Source of the DNA: Bacteroidia bacterium
GTDB lineage: Bacteria > Bacteroidota > Bacteroidia > Bacteroidales > Marinilabiliaceae
Reading direction: 5' to 3'
Assembly: GCA_030526155.1 (NCBI GenBank)
Contig: JAUNDI010000017.1
Span: 1 to 49,564, forward strand
Length of the DNA: 49,564 bases
The notes under the pieces: generated by a model
What the model saw: the letters and a program-made list of their open reading frames with translations, nothing else
What the model was told of the DNA's origin: nothing
The model's database searches: none
Position numbers and translations under genes: made by a program
In this document: positions 26,801-35,598 of the stretch, piece after piece
Layout of the letters: each line of letters begins with the position of its first letter
How positions within the stretch are numbered: the stretch's first letter is position 1

Positions 26801-26808
26801 TACCTTTG
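26801..26808 (+). promoter_or_regulatory. Promoter -7 element for xseA
   Basis: TACCTTTG matches TAnnTTTG and ends only 8 bases before the xseA ATG, so the message would be leaderless or nearly so. Confidence 0.6.
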
Positions 26809-26815
26809 CACTACT

Positions 26816-28072
26816 ATGCAGAGCAATACTCCACATATTGGTATTAGTTTGTATGATTTTACCACTGGTATTCGTGATATTATTTCGGATGCTAATCTCT
26901 CTGCATGGGTATTTGGAGAGGTGAAGAACTATAAGTACTCACGTCATGCCTATTTCTCCCTCATACAATCTCAAGAGGGTACCAATACACCTATTGCCTC
27001 TCTGCAATGTGCTGTATGGGGGTATTGTTTCGATAGTGTGATAGGTAGGTTTCAAGACGAGGCAGGTGTGGAGATGAAAGACGGCCTTAAGGTGCTGGTA
27101 CATCTCACTGTTAGCTTTCATCAGGCTTATGGCATGACCGCTACAGTAGATGCTATAGATGCCTCATATACCCTTGGCGAATACGAGCTGAAGCGTAAGC
27201 AGACTATAGCTCAGTTGTTATCAGAGGGGTATATGGACCTCCAACAACAGCTAGAGCTACCTCGTGTAGTGCGTAGTATTGCTATTATATCAGCTAATAC
27301 CGCAGCTGGTTATGGTGATTTTATGGATCAGCTGAAAGCCAACTCTATAACCGCTAATTGCAATTGCCAACTCTATCCAGCTATCATGCAAGGTGTCTCA
27401 GCACCCGAATCTATCGTTAAGGCACTAAATAGTATTTTGTCTGACCTTGAGGAGATGGTTGCTGAATATGATGCCGTAATAATAATTCGCGGTGGCGGCT
27501 CAAAGCAAGATTTGGCATGTTTTGATGATTATACATTGGCAACATATATAGCTACCTTTCCTTTACCAATAATTACAGGTATTGGTCATGAGCAGGATAC
27601 CTCTGTAGCCGATATGGTAGCCTATAAGCGTGTAAAGACACCTACTGCTGCTGCCGAGTTTATTATAGAGCATAATTCGGCATTATATTTGTTGATAGAT
27701 GATTTGAAACGCCGACTAGAGTCGCAGGTGACATCTATTATGTATAATTTCAATAGTAGAATATCCAAGCAACGCCAAGCGTTAGCCTATATAGCTAGTG
27801 GGGCTGTTGAGCGCCAAAAAACAAATGTCAATACTTTAAGACGCAATTTGCATAGTCTATCGGATGTCGCTATACAGATGGAACGACAGCGCCTAAATGC
27901 ACGTAGACAGCAGCTAGAGGCGCTAGACCCGCAACGTATAGTGAATAGAGGCTATACCATGACGCTCTCTTCTAGTGGTTCGCTCATATCATCTATAGAT
28001 GATGTGAAGGATGGCGAGACGATAACGACACTGGTGCGTGATGGTAGACTAACATCAATAGTAAAGAAATAA
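26816..28072 (+). CDS. xseA: Exodeoxyribonuclease VII large subunit
   Basis: Single-strand-specific exonuclease subunit involved in repair; works with the small subunit XseB, which is not next to it here. 418 residues: an N-terminal OB-fold (about 10-110; VFGEVKNYKYSRHAYFSL), the catalytic domain (about 125-320; ISANTAAGYGDF, IIIRGGGSKQDLACFDD, ITGIGHEQDTSVAD) and a C-terminal coiled coil ending in the family's RGYTMTLSSSG strand. The promoter lies directly before the ATG. First of six plus-strand genes with gaps of 5-36 bases. Confidence 0.95.
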   Translation: MQSNTPHIGISLYDFTTGIRDIISDANLSAWVFGEVKNYKYSRHAYFSLIQSQEGTNTPIASLQCAVWGYCFDSVIGRFQDEAGVEMKDGLKVLVHLTVSFHQAYGMTATVDAIDASYTLGEYELKRKQTIAQLLSEGYMDLQQQLELPRVVRSIAIISANTAAGYGDFMDQLKANSITANCNCQLYPAIMQGVSAPESIVKALNSILSDLEEMVAEYDAVIIIRGGGSKQDLACFDDYTLATYIATFPLPIITGIGHEQDTSVADMVAYKRVKTPTAAAEFIIEHNSALYLLIDDLKRRLESQVTSIMYNFNSRISKQRQALAYIASGAVERQKTNVNTLRRNLHSLSDVAIQMERQRLNARRQQLEALDPQRIVNRGYTMTLSSSGSLISSIDDVKDGETITTLVRDGRLTSIVKK

Positions 28073-28085
28073 TCAACACTAAAAT

Positions 28086-28949
28086 ATGAAAAGACTTTTA
28101 GCTTTAGCATCAATAATAATCATTGGTCACTCTGCGTGGGCTCAGTTTGACGTCTTTGGGAATAGAGTACCTAAGAGTGGTAGACATGTAGAGAAGAGTG
28201 TTAACCTCCCTGATAAGCCCAATGAGGTCGACGAGAATGGCGTGCGTCAAGGAGAGTGGGCTAGAAAGTATGCTAATGGGCATTATGCATACACAGCTAC
28301 CTTCAAGGATGGTAAGCCTATTGGTGAGATGGTGCGTTATGATGAGAAGGGCAATAAGACGGCTGTGCTGAATTACATTAATGAGTCGGACACTTGTACA
28401 GCAGTCCTCTATGGAGCAAATGAGAAGATAGAGGCTAAGGGCTCGTATGTAGGTAAGACTCGCCATGGTAAGTGGTCGTTCTTCGGTACAGATGGTAAGC
28501 TAATAAGTGAGGAGGTATACACTGATGGTATGCTTAATGGTAATCAGTGTTATTATCATAATAATGGTCAGCTAAGTCAGGTTATTACCTATAATATGGG
28601 TTATGCTCAAGGAAAGAGCTATGAATATTTCTCTTCGGGCAGAGTACAGACGGAGTGCAATTACGAGCGCGGTCGCCTCAATGGTCATTATAAGGTTATT
28701 GATGAGCTATCGGGAGAGGTGGCTGCCGAGGGCGAATACGAGAAGGGAGTTCGCAAAGGTAAATGGAGAATGTACGACTCTTTCGCAAAGGAGTATTATA
28801 CAGTAGAGTATGATGCTGTAGGTAATGCCAAGAATCAAGACGAGATTGATAGACGCAAGGAGCGAAAGATGCAATATTTCGAGAAGAATAAGAGTCGCCT
28901 TCAAGACCCAGAGCTCTTTAAGGAGGATCCAATGGACTATCGCCCTTAA
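28086..28949 (+). CDS. Exported MORN/YwqK-type repeat protein
   Basis: 287 residues with a signal peptide (cut after AWAQ, residue 20). The mature protein is made of repeated beta-hairpins of the MORN/YwqK kind, each about 22-24 residues, e.g. GVRQGEWARKYANGHYAY, GKTRHGKWSFFGTDGKLI, GMLNGNQCYYHNNGQL, GVRKGKWRMYDSF. A Lys/Arg-rich tail follows. Such repeats are binding scaffolds; the YwqK family is often called an antitoxin in annotation but no toxin is adjacent. It lies 13 bases after xseA in the same transcript. Role unknown. Confidence 0.8.
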   Translation: MKRLLALASIIIIGHSAWAQFDVFGNRVPKSGRHVEKSVNLPDKPNEVDENGVRQGEWARKYANGHYAYTATFKDGKPIGEMVRYDEKGNKTAVLNYINESDTCTAVLYGANEKIEAKGSYVGKTRHGKWSFFGTDGKLISEEVYTDGMLNGNQCYYHNNGQLSQVITYNMGYAQGKSYEYFSSGRVQTECNYERGRLNGHYKVIDELSGEVAAEGEYEKGVRKGKWRMYDSFAKEYYTVEYDAVGNAKNQDEIDRRKERKMQYFEKNKSRLQDPELFKEDPMDYRP

Positions 28950-28984
28950 TATTGTTATAAATAGTATTTCATAGAGATATCACT

Positions 28985-29743
28985 ATGCTACAACTTACAA
29001 GACCTTTGATATTTTTCGATATTGAGTCGACAGGACTTAATGTCATCAATGATAGAATAGTAGAGATAGCTATCGTAAAGCTATTCCCTAATGGGACAAA
29101 GGAGAACTACAATTTCCGTGTAAATCCTGAGATGCATATCCCAGAGGAGGTGGTGGAACTTCATCATATCTCTGATGCCGATGTGGCTTTGTGCCCTACC
29201 TTCAAAGCTATTGCGCCTCGTTTGGTTGAGATAATGAAGGGGTGCGATATAGCAGGTTATAATAGTGGACATTTTGATATCCCTATGTTAGCCGAGGAGT
29301 TTTCTCGTACAGATGTAGATTTTGACCTTCATAAGATGAATCATATCGACGTACAAGGAATCTTCCATAAGATGGAGCAGCGGACACTCTCTGCCGCATA
29401 TAAATTCTATTGTGGCAAGGAACTAGAGGGTGCTCATGGTGCTTTGGCAGATACTGAGGCTACTTGTGATGTGCTTATGGCTCAACTTGAGAAGTATGAA
29501 ACTCTCGAGGGTAACGTGAAATGGTTGGCAGAATTTTCTGCTCCTAAGAAGAATGCCGATTTCGCTGGTCGCATAGTGTATGATGATAAGGGGCGTGAGG
29601 TATTCAACTTTGGCCAGTATAAGGGCCAGCTAGTAGAGAAGACCCTCAAGGAGAATCCTGGCTACTACGCGTGGATGATGGAGAAGGAGTTTCCTGCCGA
29701 TACTAAGCGTGTGTTGACACAGATAAAATTGCGAATGAGATAA
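28985..29743 (+). CDS. DnaQ-like 3'-5' exonuclease
   Basis: 252 residues. DEDDh exonuclease with all acidic residues visible: D12 and E14 in FFDIEST, D98 in NSGHFDIPML, H151 and D156 in HGALADTEAT. It is related to the proofreading epsilon subunit of DNA polymerase III. After the exonuclease core (to about 175) comes a short C-terminal module with FNFGQYKGQLVEKTLKENPG and YYAWMMEKEF, seen in stand-alone DnaQ-like nucleases and related to the C-terminal part of ExoX-like proteins. Whether it proofreads or acts in repair is not decidable. Third gene of the xseA run. Confidence 0.87.
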   Translation: MLQLTRPLIFFDIESTGLNVINDRIVEIAIVKLFPNGTKENYNFRVNPEMHIPEEVVELHHISDADVALCPTFKAIAPRLVEIMKGCDIAGYNSGHFDIPMLAEEFSRTDVDFDLHKMNHIDVQGIFHKMEQRTLSAAYKFYCGKELEGAHGALADTEATCDVLMAQLEKYETLEGNVKWLAEFSAPKKNADFAGRIVYDDKGREVFNFGQYKGQLVEKTLKENPGYYAWMMEKEFPADTKRVLTQIKLRMR

Positions 29744-29763
29744 TATATTAATAGGATACCAAC

Positions 29764-30378
29764 GTGAAAATTATCTGCATAGGACTTAATTATCGTGATC
29801 ATGCTAAGGAGATGAATTGCCCTATACCTAGTGAGCCTATCGTCTTCATGAAGCCTGACTCTGCTATACTCCGTGGCGGTAACCCATTTTTTCCGCCTGA
29901 TTGGGCTAATGAGTGGGAGTATGAAACCGAATTGGTGGTGAAGATTTCTCGTCTAGGTAGGTATATTGATAAGAAATTTGCTCATCGTTATTATGAGGAG
30001 GTAGGACTTGGTATTGATTTTACTGCTCGCGATCTCCAGCGTCGTTTTATGGCTGAGGGTAAGCCTTGGGAGTGCTGTAAGTCGTTCGACCAATCTGCGG
30101 CTATCTGTACCGAGTGGATTCCTAAGTCGCAGTTCAAAGATGTTCAGAATCTTCAGTTTGAGCTCCAAATAGATGGCGAAACTCGTCAGGTAGGTCATAC
30201 CAATGATATGATATGGACCATAGACGAGATAATAGAGTATGTCTCAAAATATTTCACTCTTAAGACTGGCGACCTTATCTTTACTGGTACTCCTGCCGGT
30301 GTAGGTAGGGTAGAGATAGGAAATAATCTTAAGGCGTCGCTTGAGGGGCATGAGATACTTAATGTGAAAATCAGATAG
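29764..30378 (+). CDS. Fumarylacetoacetate hydrolase family protein (YcgM-like)
   Basis: 204 residues beginning with GTG at 29764, which gives the family N-terminus MKIICIGLNYRDHAKEM. The small FAH fold binds a divalent metal through E54 and E56 in EYETEL and a later aspartate. GIDFTARDLQ, KSFDQSAA and GDLIFTGTPAGVG are family signatures. Small members are acylpyruvases or oxaloacetate tautomerases/decarboxylases; the substrate here is not known. Lies 21 bases after the exonuclease and 5 bases before tatC. Confidence 0.9.
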   Translation: MKIICIGLNYRDHAKEMNCPIPSEPIVFMKPDSAILRGGNPFFPPDWANEWEYETELVVKISRLGRYIDKKFAHRYYEEVGLGIDFTARDLQRRFMAEGKPWECCKSFDQSAAICTEWIPKSQFKDVQNLQFELQIDGETRQVGHTNDMIWTIDEIIEYVSKYFTLKTGDLIFTGTPAGVGRVEIGNNLKASLEGHEILNVKIR

Positions 30379-30383
30379 TAGGT

Positions 30384-31139
30384 ATGACTTTCTGGGACCA
30401 TATTGACGAACTTCGTACTACCATCGTGAGGGTAATCCTAGTATTGTTGGGGTTATCTGTGGTCCTATTTTGTTTTAAAGATACTCTCTTCGCTGTAGCA
30501 TTATATCCTACACAGTCGGATTTTATCCTCTATAGGGTATTCAACCATTTGGCATCTGTCACAGGTATAGATGATATGAGGGTGGAGGAGTGGCACCTAT
30601 CGCTGATAAATACTAGGCTTACGGGTCAGCTCATGATGCATCTCCAGTGTGCTTTTTATGGGGCGCTCATTATAGGTCTGCCCATTATCCTTTGGCTAAT
30701 ATTTGGATATATATCGCCTGCCTTATATGCCAAAGAGAAGAGGATAGCGCGCATCATGCTCTCTGCTGGTGAATTGCTATTTCTAATGGGTGTGGCTATC
30801 AGCTACTTTCTCATATTCCCATTGGCATTGCGCTTCTTAGATACTTATACGGTAAGTGATAATGTCAGCAATATGATAGATATGAGTTCTTATTTTGATC
30901 TCTTCTTGGTATTGTCTATCCTAATGGGTGTCTTATTTCAGATGCCAATATTGGCATTTATTCTATCCAAGATAGGTCTAATAAATGCCAACTTGATGTC
31001 GGCTTATCGTAAGCATGCTATCATAGCTATCGTAACATTAAATGCCGTCATAACACCTACTACAGATATCTTCACGCTAGCTTTAGTGAGCTTGCCAGTA
31101 TTTGTTCTCTACGAAGTGAGTCGTCTCATAATAAAATAA
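30384..31139 (+). CDS. tatC: Sec-independent protein translocase TatC
   Basis: Inner-membrane receptor for twin-arginine signal peptides. 251 residues, six membrane helices. The N-terminal FWDHIDELR corresponds to the conserved cytoplasmic signal-binding region, and SPALYAKEKR follows the second helix. It begins 5 bases after the FAH gene, so it is co-transcribed. TatA/TatB genes are not adjacent and must be elsewhere if the system is complete. Confidence 0.93.
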   Translation: MTFWDHIDELRTTIVRVILVLLGLSVVLFCFKDTLFAVALYPTQSDFILYRVFNHLASVTGIDDMRVEEWHLSLINTRLTGQLMMHLQCAFYGALIIGLPIILWLIFGYISPALYAKEKRIARIMLSAGELLFLMGVAISYFLIFPLALRFLDTYTVSDNVSNMIDMSSYFDLFLVLSILMGVLFQMPILAFILSKIGLINANLMSAYRKHAIIAIVTLNAVITPTTDIFTLALVSLPVFVLYEVSRLIIK

Positions 31140-31146
31140 TCCAATC

Positions 31147-32550
31147 ATGATTCTGCAAGATACCATATGCGCTATATCTACGGCTCCAGGTATGGGAGCC
31201 ATTGCCATTGTTAGAATGTCAGGTGCTGACTCTACCACGATAGGCGATAGAATATTTCGTCCGGCTAAAGAGGGTAGAACACTTTCTTCACTTAACGGTG
31301 GACGTACTGTATATGGTCAGATTATTGATGAGAACAATTCTCCTGTTGATGAGGTTGTCATTACGGTATTCCGTAATCCTCACTCCTTTACAGGTGAAGA
31401 TATAGTAGAGATAGCATGCCATGGTAGCGTATATATACAACGTACTATACTTCGTCTTCTCATAGATAATGGTGCTCGCTTGGCGCGTCCAGGAGAGTTC
31501 TCCAAGAGAGCTTTCATTAATGGAAAGATGGACCTTAGTCAGACCGAGGCCGTAGCAGATATCATCTCTTCACGCTCCGAGGCTGCACGTCGTGTGGCAT
31601 TCTCGCAGATGAAGGGCTCATTCTCTCAAAAGCTAAAGAACCTACGCGAGCAGTTGGTTCATTTCTGCTCTTTGTTGGAACTCGAACTCGATTTCTCCGA
31701 TCAAGAGGTGGAGTTTGCCGACCGCACTCAGCTTATCTCCCTAGTTACTGATGTAGATAATTATGTGGTCAAGTTGGCTAACTCATTTCAATATGGCGAT
31801 GCTATCAAGAATGGTGTACCTGTTGCTATAGTTGGTCCCCCTAATGCAGGTAAGAGTACACTCCTAAATATCCTTCTTGGAGAGGAGCGCGCAATAGTGA
31901 GTGACATACCTGGTACAACGCGCGACGTGATAGAGGATACTATACATATGGGTGATGTTGAACTTCGTCTGATAGATACTGCAGGTATACGTGAGACGGA
32001 TGACAAGATAGAGTCTATGGGTATCGAGCGTACACTCCAGCGCGTAGAGAAGGCTATTATAGTTGTTGTCGTTATAGAAATTACGATGAACAAGGAGGCA
32101 TTGGCTGATTTCGCAGCTCACCTGAAGAACTCTCTTACTACCGATAAAAAGTTACTATTGGTAGTAAATAAGATTGATAAGCAAGAGGAAGCAACGATAG
32201 ACTATAACGAAATATTCCAAGGTATCGATATTGATAGTGTAGTCTCCATATCTGCAGCAGAGAATAGGGGCATTGAGCAACTAGAGACAGCTCTTATCCA
32301 ATTATCCTCACTTAAAGAGACGCAAGCAGAAGATATCATTGTAACTAACGCCCGCCATTACGAAGCACTCACCCGAGCCCACGAAAGCCTCCAAAGAGTA
32401 CTCCAAGGCCTAAAAGACAACATAAGCGGCGAATTTGTAGCCCAAGACCTCAGACAAACAAACGATATACTCGGAGAGATTACAGGTACTGCTATTTCCA
32501 GTCAAGAGGTTTTGAGTAATATATTTAGGAATTTTTGCATTGGGAAGTAA
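31147..32550 (+). CDS. mnmE: tRNA modification GTPase MnmE
   Basis: With MnmG it installs the carboxymethylaminomethyl group on U34 of certain tRNAs. 467 residues: an N-terminal tetrahydrofolate-binding domain (TICAISTAPGMGAIAIVRMSG), a helical domain, and an inserted G domain with P-loop GPPNAGKST at 230-238, DIPGTTRD, DTAGIRETDD and NKID. The essential C-terminal CIGK is present (464-467), so the gene is intact. Begins 7 bases after tatC. A large codon-usage change starts shortly after its stop. Confidence 0.97.
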   Translation: MILQDTICAISTAPGMGAIAIVRMSGADSTTIGDRIFRPAKEGRTLSSLNGGRTVYGQIIDENNSPVDEVVITVFRNPHSFTGEDIVEIACHGSVYIQRTILRLLIDNGARLARPGEFSKRAFINGKMDLSQTEAVADIISSRSEAARRVAFSQMKGSFSQKLKNLREQLVHFCSLLELELDFSDQEVEFADRTQLISLVTDVDNYVVKLANSFQYGDAIKNGVPVAIVGPPNAGKSTLLNILLGEERAIVSDIPGTTRDVIEDTIHMGDVELRLIDTAGIRETDDKIESMGIERTLQRVEKAIIVVVVIEITMNKEALADFAAHLKNSLTTDKKLLLVVNKIDKQEEATIDYNEIFQGIDIDSVVSISAAENRGIEQLETALIQLSSLKETQAEDIIVTNARHYEALTRAHESLQRVLQGLKDNISGEFVAQDLRQTNDILGEITGTAISSQEVLSNIFRNFCIGK

Positions 32551-32561
32551 ATAATTTATAT

Positions 32562-32604
32562 ATCCAGCCCACAACCCTATCATTGCGAGGCTGGATTTGT
32601 TGTT
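32562..32604 (+). terminator. Probable terminator after mnmE
   Basis: An 8-bp stem ATCCAGCC/GGCTGGAT (32562-32569 with 32589-32596) with a 19-nt loop is followed by TTGTTGTTATT. The loop is long and the tail imperfect, so strength is uncertain. Confidence 0.55.
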
Positions 32605-32704
32605 ATTTACCACACAATTAATGTGGCATAAAGTTTCTCTTTATTTCGAAAGAAATGCATGTAATTGCCATAAAAAGTAGTAGCAAACTACACATTTACA
32701 ATAA

Positions 32705-32896
32705 TATGAACTTCCCAAACGTATATTCGGCAATGGGGCTGATGGAGCTGATCCATGAGATTTCGTCTATCCACGCGACAAACACAACCAGAAATACGGC
32801 TGGGGGTGGTCGTTGCTCAACATGCCTGAAGCAAGTGCTGCCCGAGGCTACGGACAAACAAATTTTGAAATTGATTGGATAAAAAGTCTAAGATGA
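32705..32896 (+). pseudogene. Fragment of an unrecognised gene
   Basis: The frame ending with TGA at 32894-32896 reads a coherent 45-residue C-terminus (with QKYGWGWSLLN, ARGYGQTNFEIDWIKSLR), but the same frame is stopped by TGA at 32756 and TAA at 32702. Its TGA overlaps the ATG of the next gene by four bases (ATGA), as in coupled genes, so it looks like the tail of a real gene that lost its front. A different-frame 75-codon reading from the ATG at 32655 is less convincing. Family not recognised. Confidence 0.5.
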
Positions 32897-33741
32897 AAAT
32901 ATCAATGGCGCAGATGGCTATCGGCAAGGATATTGCCGAGAACCTTAGCAAATCGATACAATACATAGAGGAGGCAGCAGGAAAGGCAGATTTCATCTTC
33001 TTTCCCGAACTGCAGCTGACTTCGTTCTATCCACTTCATCCACTGAAGCATTGGGGTGTGGAGAGGAAGGATTTGGCTTTAACATTCCATTCGGAGGAGG
33101 TCAAGGCGCTACGTAATGCAGCAAGAAAAGCCGGCATTTGGGTTTCGCCTAACCTCTACATGGATGACTCGTTTACAAATCCGCTGTCGGGCGTGACCTA
33201 TCCCTACTATCGCGACATGAACCTAGTGTTCAATCCCGAGGGCGAACTGATGGAGACGGCCAGCATGGTGCATGTGCTAGGTGTGGAAGACTTCTGGGAG
33301 ACGGATTATTATGACCCGTCGGACGATGGATTCAAGGTGGTGGAAACTCCCTTGGGCAAGATTGGTATCGTGATCTGCTACGACCGCCATCTGCCTGAGA
33401 GCATCCGCACATGTGCCCTTAAGGGTGCCGAACTCATCATCATCCCTACCGTCAACATGAAGAACGAGCCGATGGAGATGTTCATGCAGGAGTTGCGCGT
33501 TCAGGCCTTCCAGAACAACGTGTTCATAGCCATGTGTAACCGAGTGGGTCGTCAAGAGTATGCCGAGTTTGCGGGCGAATCGCTCATCGTCAATCCCGAG
33601 GGTGAGGTTATCTTCAAGGCCGATGACAGGGAGCAACTTATCATTCAGGAGATAGACCTTAGCGAGGCGCGTCGGATAAGAGACAAGCGTCCGTACATCC
33701 GCACGAGACGTAGTGATGATTATTATAGTAGAGAATTATAA
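32893..33741 (+). CDS. Carbon-nitrogen hydrolase (nitrilase superfamily) lacking the usual Lys
   Basis: 282 residues from the ATG at 32893; a TTG 18 bases upstream is also in frame but the ATG gives the family start (KISMAQMAIGK). The nitrilase-superfamily triad is Glu-Lys-Cys. E39 in FFPELQ and C162 in VICYDRHLPE are present, but no lysine occurs between about residues 103 and 147; the expected position reads S124/M125 before VH. It may be inactive, use another residue or act on an unusual substrate. The family hydrolyses amides and nitriles such as N-carbamoylputrescine. The stop overlaps the azlC start by one base, so it is coupled to amino-acid export genes. Codon use is foreign-looking. 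Confidence 0.85.
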   Translation: MKISMAQMAIGKDIAENLSKSIQYIEEAAGKADFIFFPELQLTSFYPLHPLKHWGVERKDLALTFHSEEVKALRNAARKAGIWVSPNLYMDDSFTNPLSGVTYPYYRDMNLVFNPEGELMETASMVHVLGVEDFWETDYYDPSDDGFKVVETPLGKIGIVICYDRHLPESIRTCALKGAELIIIPTVNMKNEPMEMFMQELRVQAFQNNVFIAMCNRVGRQEYAEFAGESLIVNPEGEVIFKADDREQLIIQEIDLSEARRIRDKRPYIRTRRSDDYYSREL

Positions 33742-34415
33742 TGCAAAACTTTAAGACTGCTTTTCGGTTGTCTCTGCCGGTGTTGGGAGCCTACTGGTTC
33801 CTGGGCATCACCTACGGACTGTTGGCATCGAGCATGGGCTACGACCTGTGGGTGCCGATGGTGATGGCTACGCTCATCTACAGCGGGTCGGTGGAGTTCC
33901 TGGCCTTGAGTATTCTGACTTCGGCCTTCGATCCCACTGCCGCAATGGTGATGGCTCTGATGGTGGGTGCCAGGCATTTGTTCTATGGAATTGCCATGCT
34001 CGACCGTTATCGGGGTGCCGGATGGAAGAAGCCGCTGCTGATATACTGGTTGAGCGACGAGACCTTTGCCGTGAACTATGCTTCGAACGGCTCGTACACG
34101 CAAAGCCTCTGGGTGTCGGTGCTCGACTACCTCTATTGGCTGAGCGGTGGCGTGATGGGCTACGTGCTTGGCGCAACCATGGGCGAGAGCTTGATGCACC
34201 ACCTCGAAGGGCTGGACTTTGTCGTTACGGCCATGTTCGTAGCCATCTTCATGGACGACTACTTGCGAAACCGACAGGCACACATGAGTGCGTGGCTAGG
34301 CATTGGCGCAGCAACCCTCTGTCTGATGATGTTCGGACCGTCGCAGTTCATCATACCCACGATGCTCTGCATCCTTGGGGCATTGTACATTAAATATAGG
34401 AGGACCGAACGATGA
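33741..34415 (+). CDS. azlC: AzlC-type branched-chain amino-acid exporter, large subunit
   Basis: 224 residues with about five to six membrane helices; AzlC signatures YGLLASSMGYDLWVPM and VGARHLFYGIAML are present. AzlC and AzlD (BrnFE type) together export leucine, isoleucine, valine and methionine or their analogues. It overlaps the nitrilase-family gene by one base and azlD by four, so all three are made from one coupled message. Rich in CTG and GCC codons, unlike the flanking chromosome. Confidence 0.92.
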   Translation: MQNFKTAFRLSLPVLGAYWFLGITYGLLASSMGYDLWVPMVMATLIYSGSVEFLALSILTSAFDPTAAMVMALMVGARHLFYGIAMLDRYRGAGWKKPLLIYWLSDETFAVNYASNGSYTQSLWVSVLDYLYWLSGGVMGYVLGATMGESLMHHLEGLDFVVTAMFVAIFMDDYLRNRQAHMSAWLGIGAATLCLMMFGPSQFIIPTMLCILGALYIKYRRTER

Positions 34416-34738
34416 CAACGACATTGCAGATAATCACGATTCTGCTGATGGGTGCGTGCGTAGTGGCTACACGCGCCCTACCCTTCATGCTGTTCCCGTC
34501 GAAAGAGAAGACACCGCGGTTTGTCCGTTTCCTGGGCAAATACCTGGCAAGTGCGGTATTCGGTATGTTGCTGGTCTATTGCCTGAAGGATGTTCAGTTC
34601 TCGTCGGGTAATCATGGAGCACCACAGCTCATTGGAATCCTCGCTTGCATTCTCCTGCACCTTTGGCGCCGCAACATGCTGCTGACCATAGCCGGAGGCA
34701 CGCTTTGCTACATGGTGCTGGTACAGACGATATTTTGA
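34412..34738 (+). CDS. azlD: AzlD-type branched-chain amino-acid exporter, small subunit
   Basis: 108 residues, three to four membrane helices, with the family's ATRALPFMLFPSKEKTP near the N-terminus and YLASAVFGMLLVYCL. Partner of AzlC. The ATGA overlap with azlC shows translational coupling. A 16-base gap separates it from the nucleotidyltransferase gene. Confidence 0.9.
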   Translation: MTTTLQIITILLMGACVVATRALPFMLFPSKEKTPRFVRFLGKYLASAVFGMLLVYCLKDVQFSSGNHGAPQLIGILACILLHLWRRNMLLTIAGGTLCYMVLVQTIF

Positions 34739-34754
34739 ATAATGATTTAAAGAT

Positions 34755-35282
34755 ATGGTAAGAAAGAACGACGCTATTGAAATAATAAACTACGCTGAAG
34801 ATAACGGAATCGACGTATGGATTGATGGCGGCTGGGGTGTTGATGCATTATTAGAAGTAGAAACAAGACCTCACAACGACATTGATTTGTTTGTTGAGGA
34901 AGTAAATGACAGGCGTTTTGCTGAGATCCTGAAAAGAAATGGATTTGTCGAAGTGACAGAGTCCTATACCTCTGCGTGCCACTCTGTATGGAAAGACTCA
35001 AATGACAGAATAATTGATCTTCACACCTTTAGAATTAAGACCTCTTATGTCATCATTTACGAAGGAGAGGATTATCCATTCTCTGTATTTAGCGGCACAG
35101 GCAAAATTGGCAATAAAACTGTAAAATGTATTGATGCCGAAAATCAGGTTCTATTCCATCTTGGCTACGAATTTGATGAAGATGACATACATGATGTAAA
35201 ACTGCTGTGTCAGAAATTCAACATTCCTGTTCCCGACGAATACGCGTCCAAAGTACAATCAAATTCCGAAATAAGTAAATAA
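34755..35282 (+). CDS. Lincosamide/aminoglycoside-type nucleotidyltransferase
   Basis: 175 residues. The N-terminal WIDGGWGVDALLE and TRPHNDIDLF match the nucleotidyltransferase core of the Lnu/LinA and 2''-aminoglycoside adenylyltransferase family: GG at 25-26 with D30, D42 and D44. The later VLFHLGYEFDEDDIHDV segment is also shared. Members inactivate antibiotics by adding a nucleotide, but many chromosomal relatives have no known resistance role, so activity is not implied. It is the most AT-rich gene of this block and differs in codon use from its CTG-rich neighbours. The DUF4491 gene begins one base after its stop. Confidence 0.82.
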   Translation: MVRKNDAIEIINYAEDNGIDVWIDGGWGVDALLEVETRPHNDIDLFVEEVNDRRFAEILKRNGFVEVTESYTSACHSVWKDSNDRIIDLHTFRIKTSYVIIYEGEDYPFSVFSGTGKIGNKTVKCIDAENQVLFHLGYEFDEDDIHDVKLLCQKFNIPVPDEYASKVQSNSEISK

Positions 35283-35283
35283 T

Positions 35284-35598
35284 ATGAATTACTCTGGTTT
35301 GATCATCGCCGTTATCACATTCCTGCTAATCGGCCTCTTCCACCCTATCGTCATTAAGGGTGAGTATTACTTTGGCACGAAATGCTGGTGTTTTTTTGCA
35401 CTCGCTGGTGTGGCCTTTATCGTGGCAAGCCTCTTGGTGGAGGACATCATGGTGAGCCCTATCCTTGGTGTAGTAGGCTGTTCGTGCCTATGGAGCATCC
35501 TAGAGATCTTCGAGCAGAAAGAGAGGGTCGAGAAAGGATGGTTCCCGATGAATCCTAAAAGAAAGGATGAATATAAGAAGAAAGAAGATAAGCAATGA
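35284..35598 (+). CDS. DUF4491 small membrane protein
   Basis: 104 residues, three membrane helices, then a charged tail. The N-terminus (GLIIAVITFLLIGLFHP), the IKGEYYFGTKCW loop and the C-terminal KGWFPMNPKRKDEYK are typical of DUF4491, a family largely confined to Bacteroidota. Function unknown. Its stop (TGA) overlaps an ATG at 35595 that starts the remains of an esterase gene. Confidence 0.88.
   Translation: MNYSGLIIAVITFLLIGLFHPIVIKGEYYFGTKCWCFFALAGVAFIVASLLVEDIMVSPILGVVGCSCLWSILEIFEQKERVEKGWFPMNPKRKDEYKKKEDKQ

Noticed and set aside
33723-34283. Long open frames on both strands over azlC
   Set aside because: High GC in the acquired block leaves few stops in any frame; the products show no domain, while AzlC is clearly recognisable.
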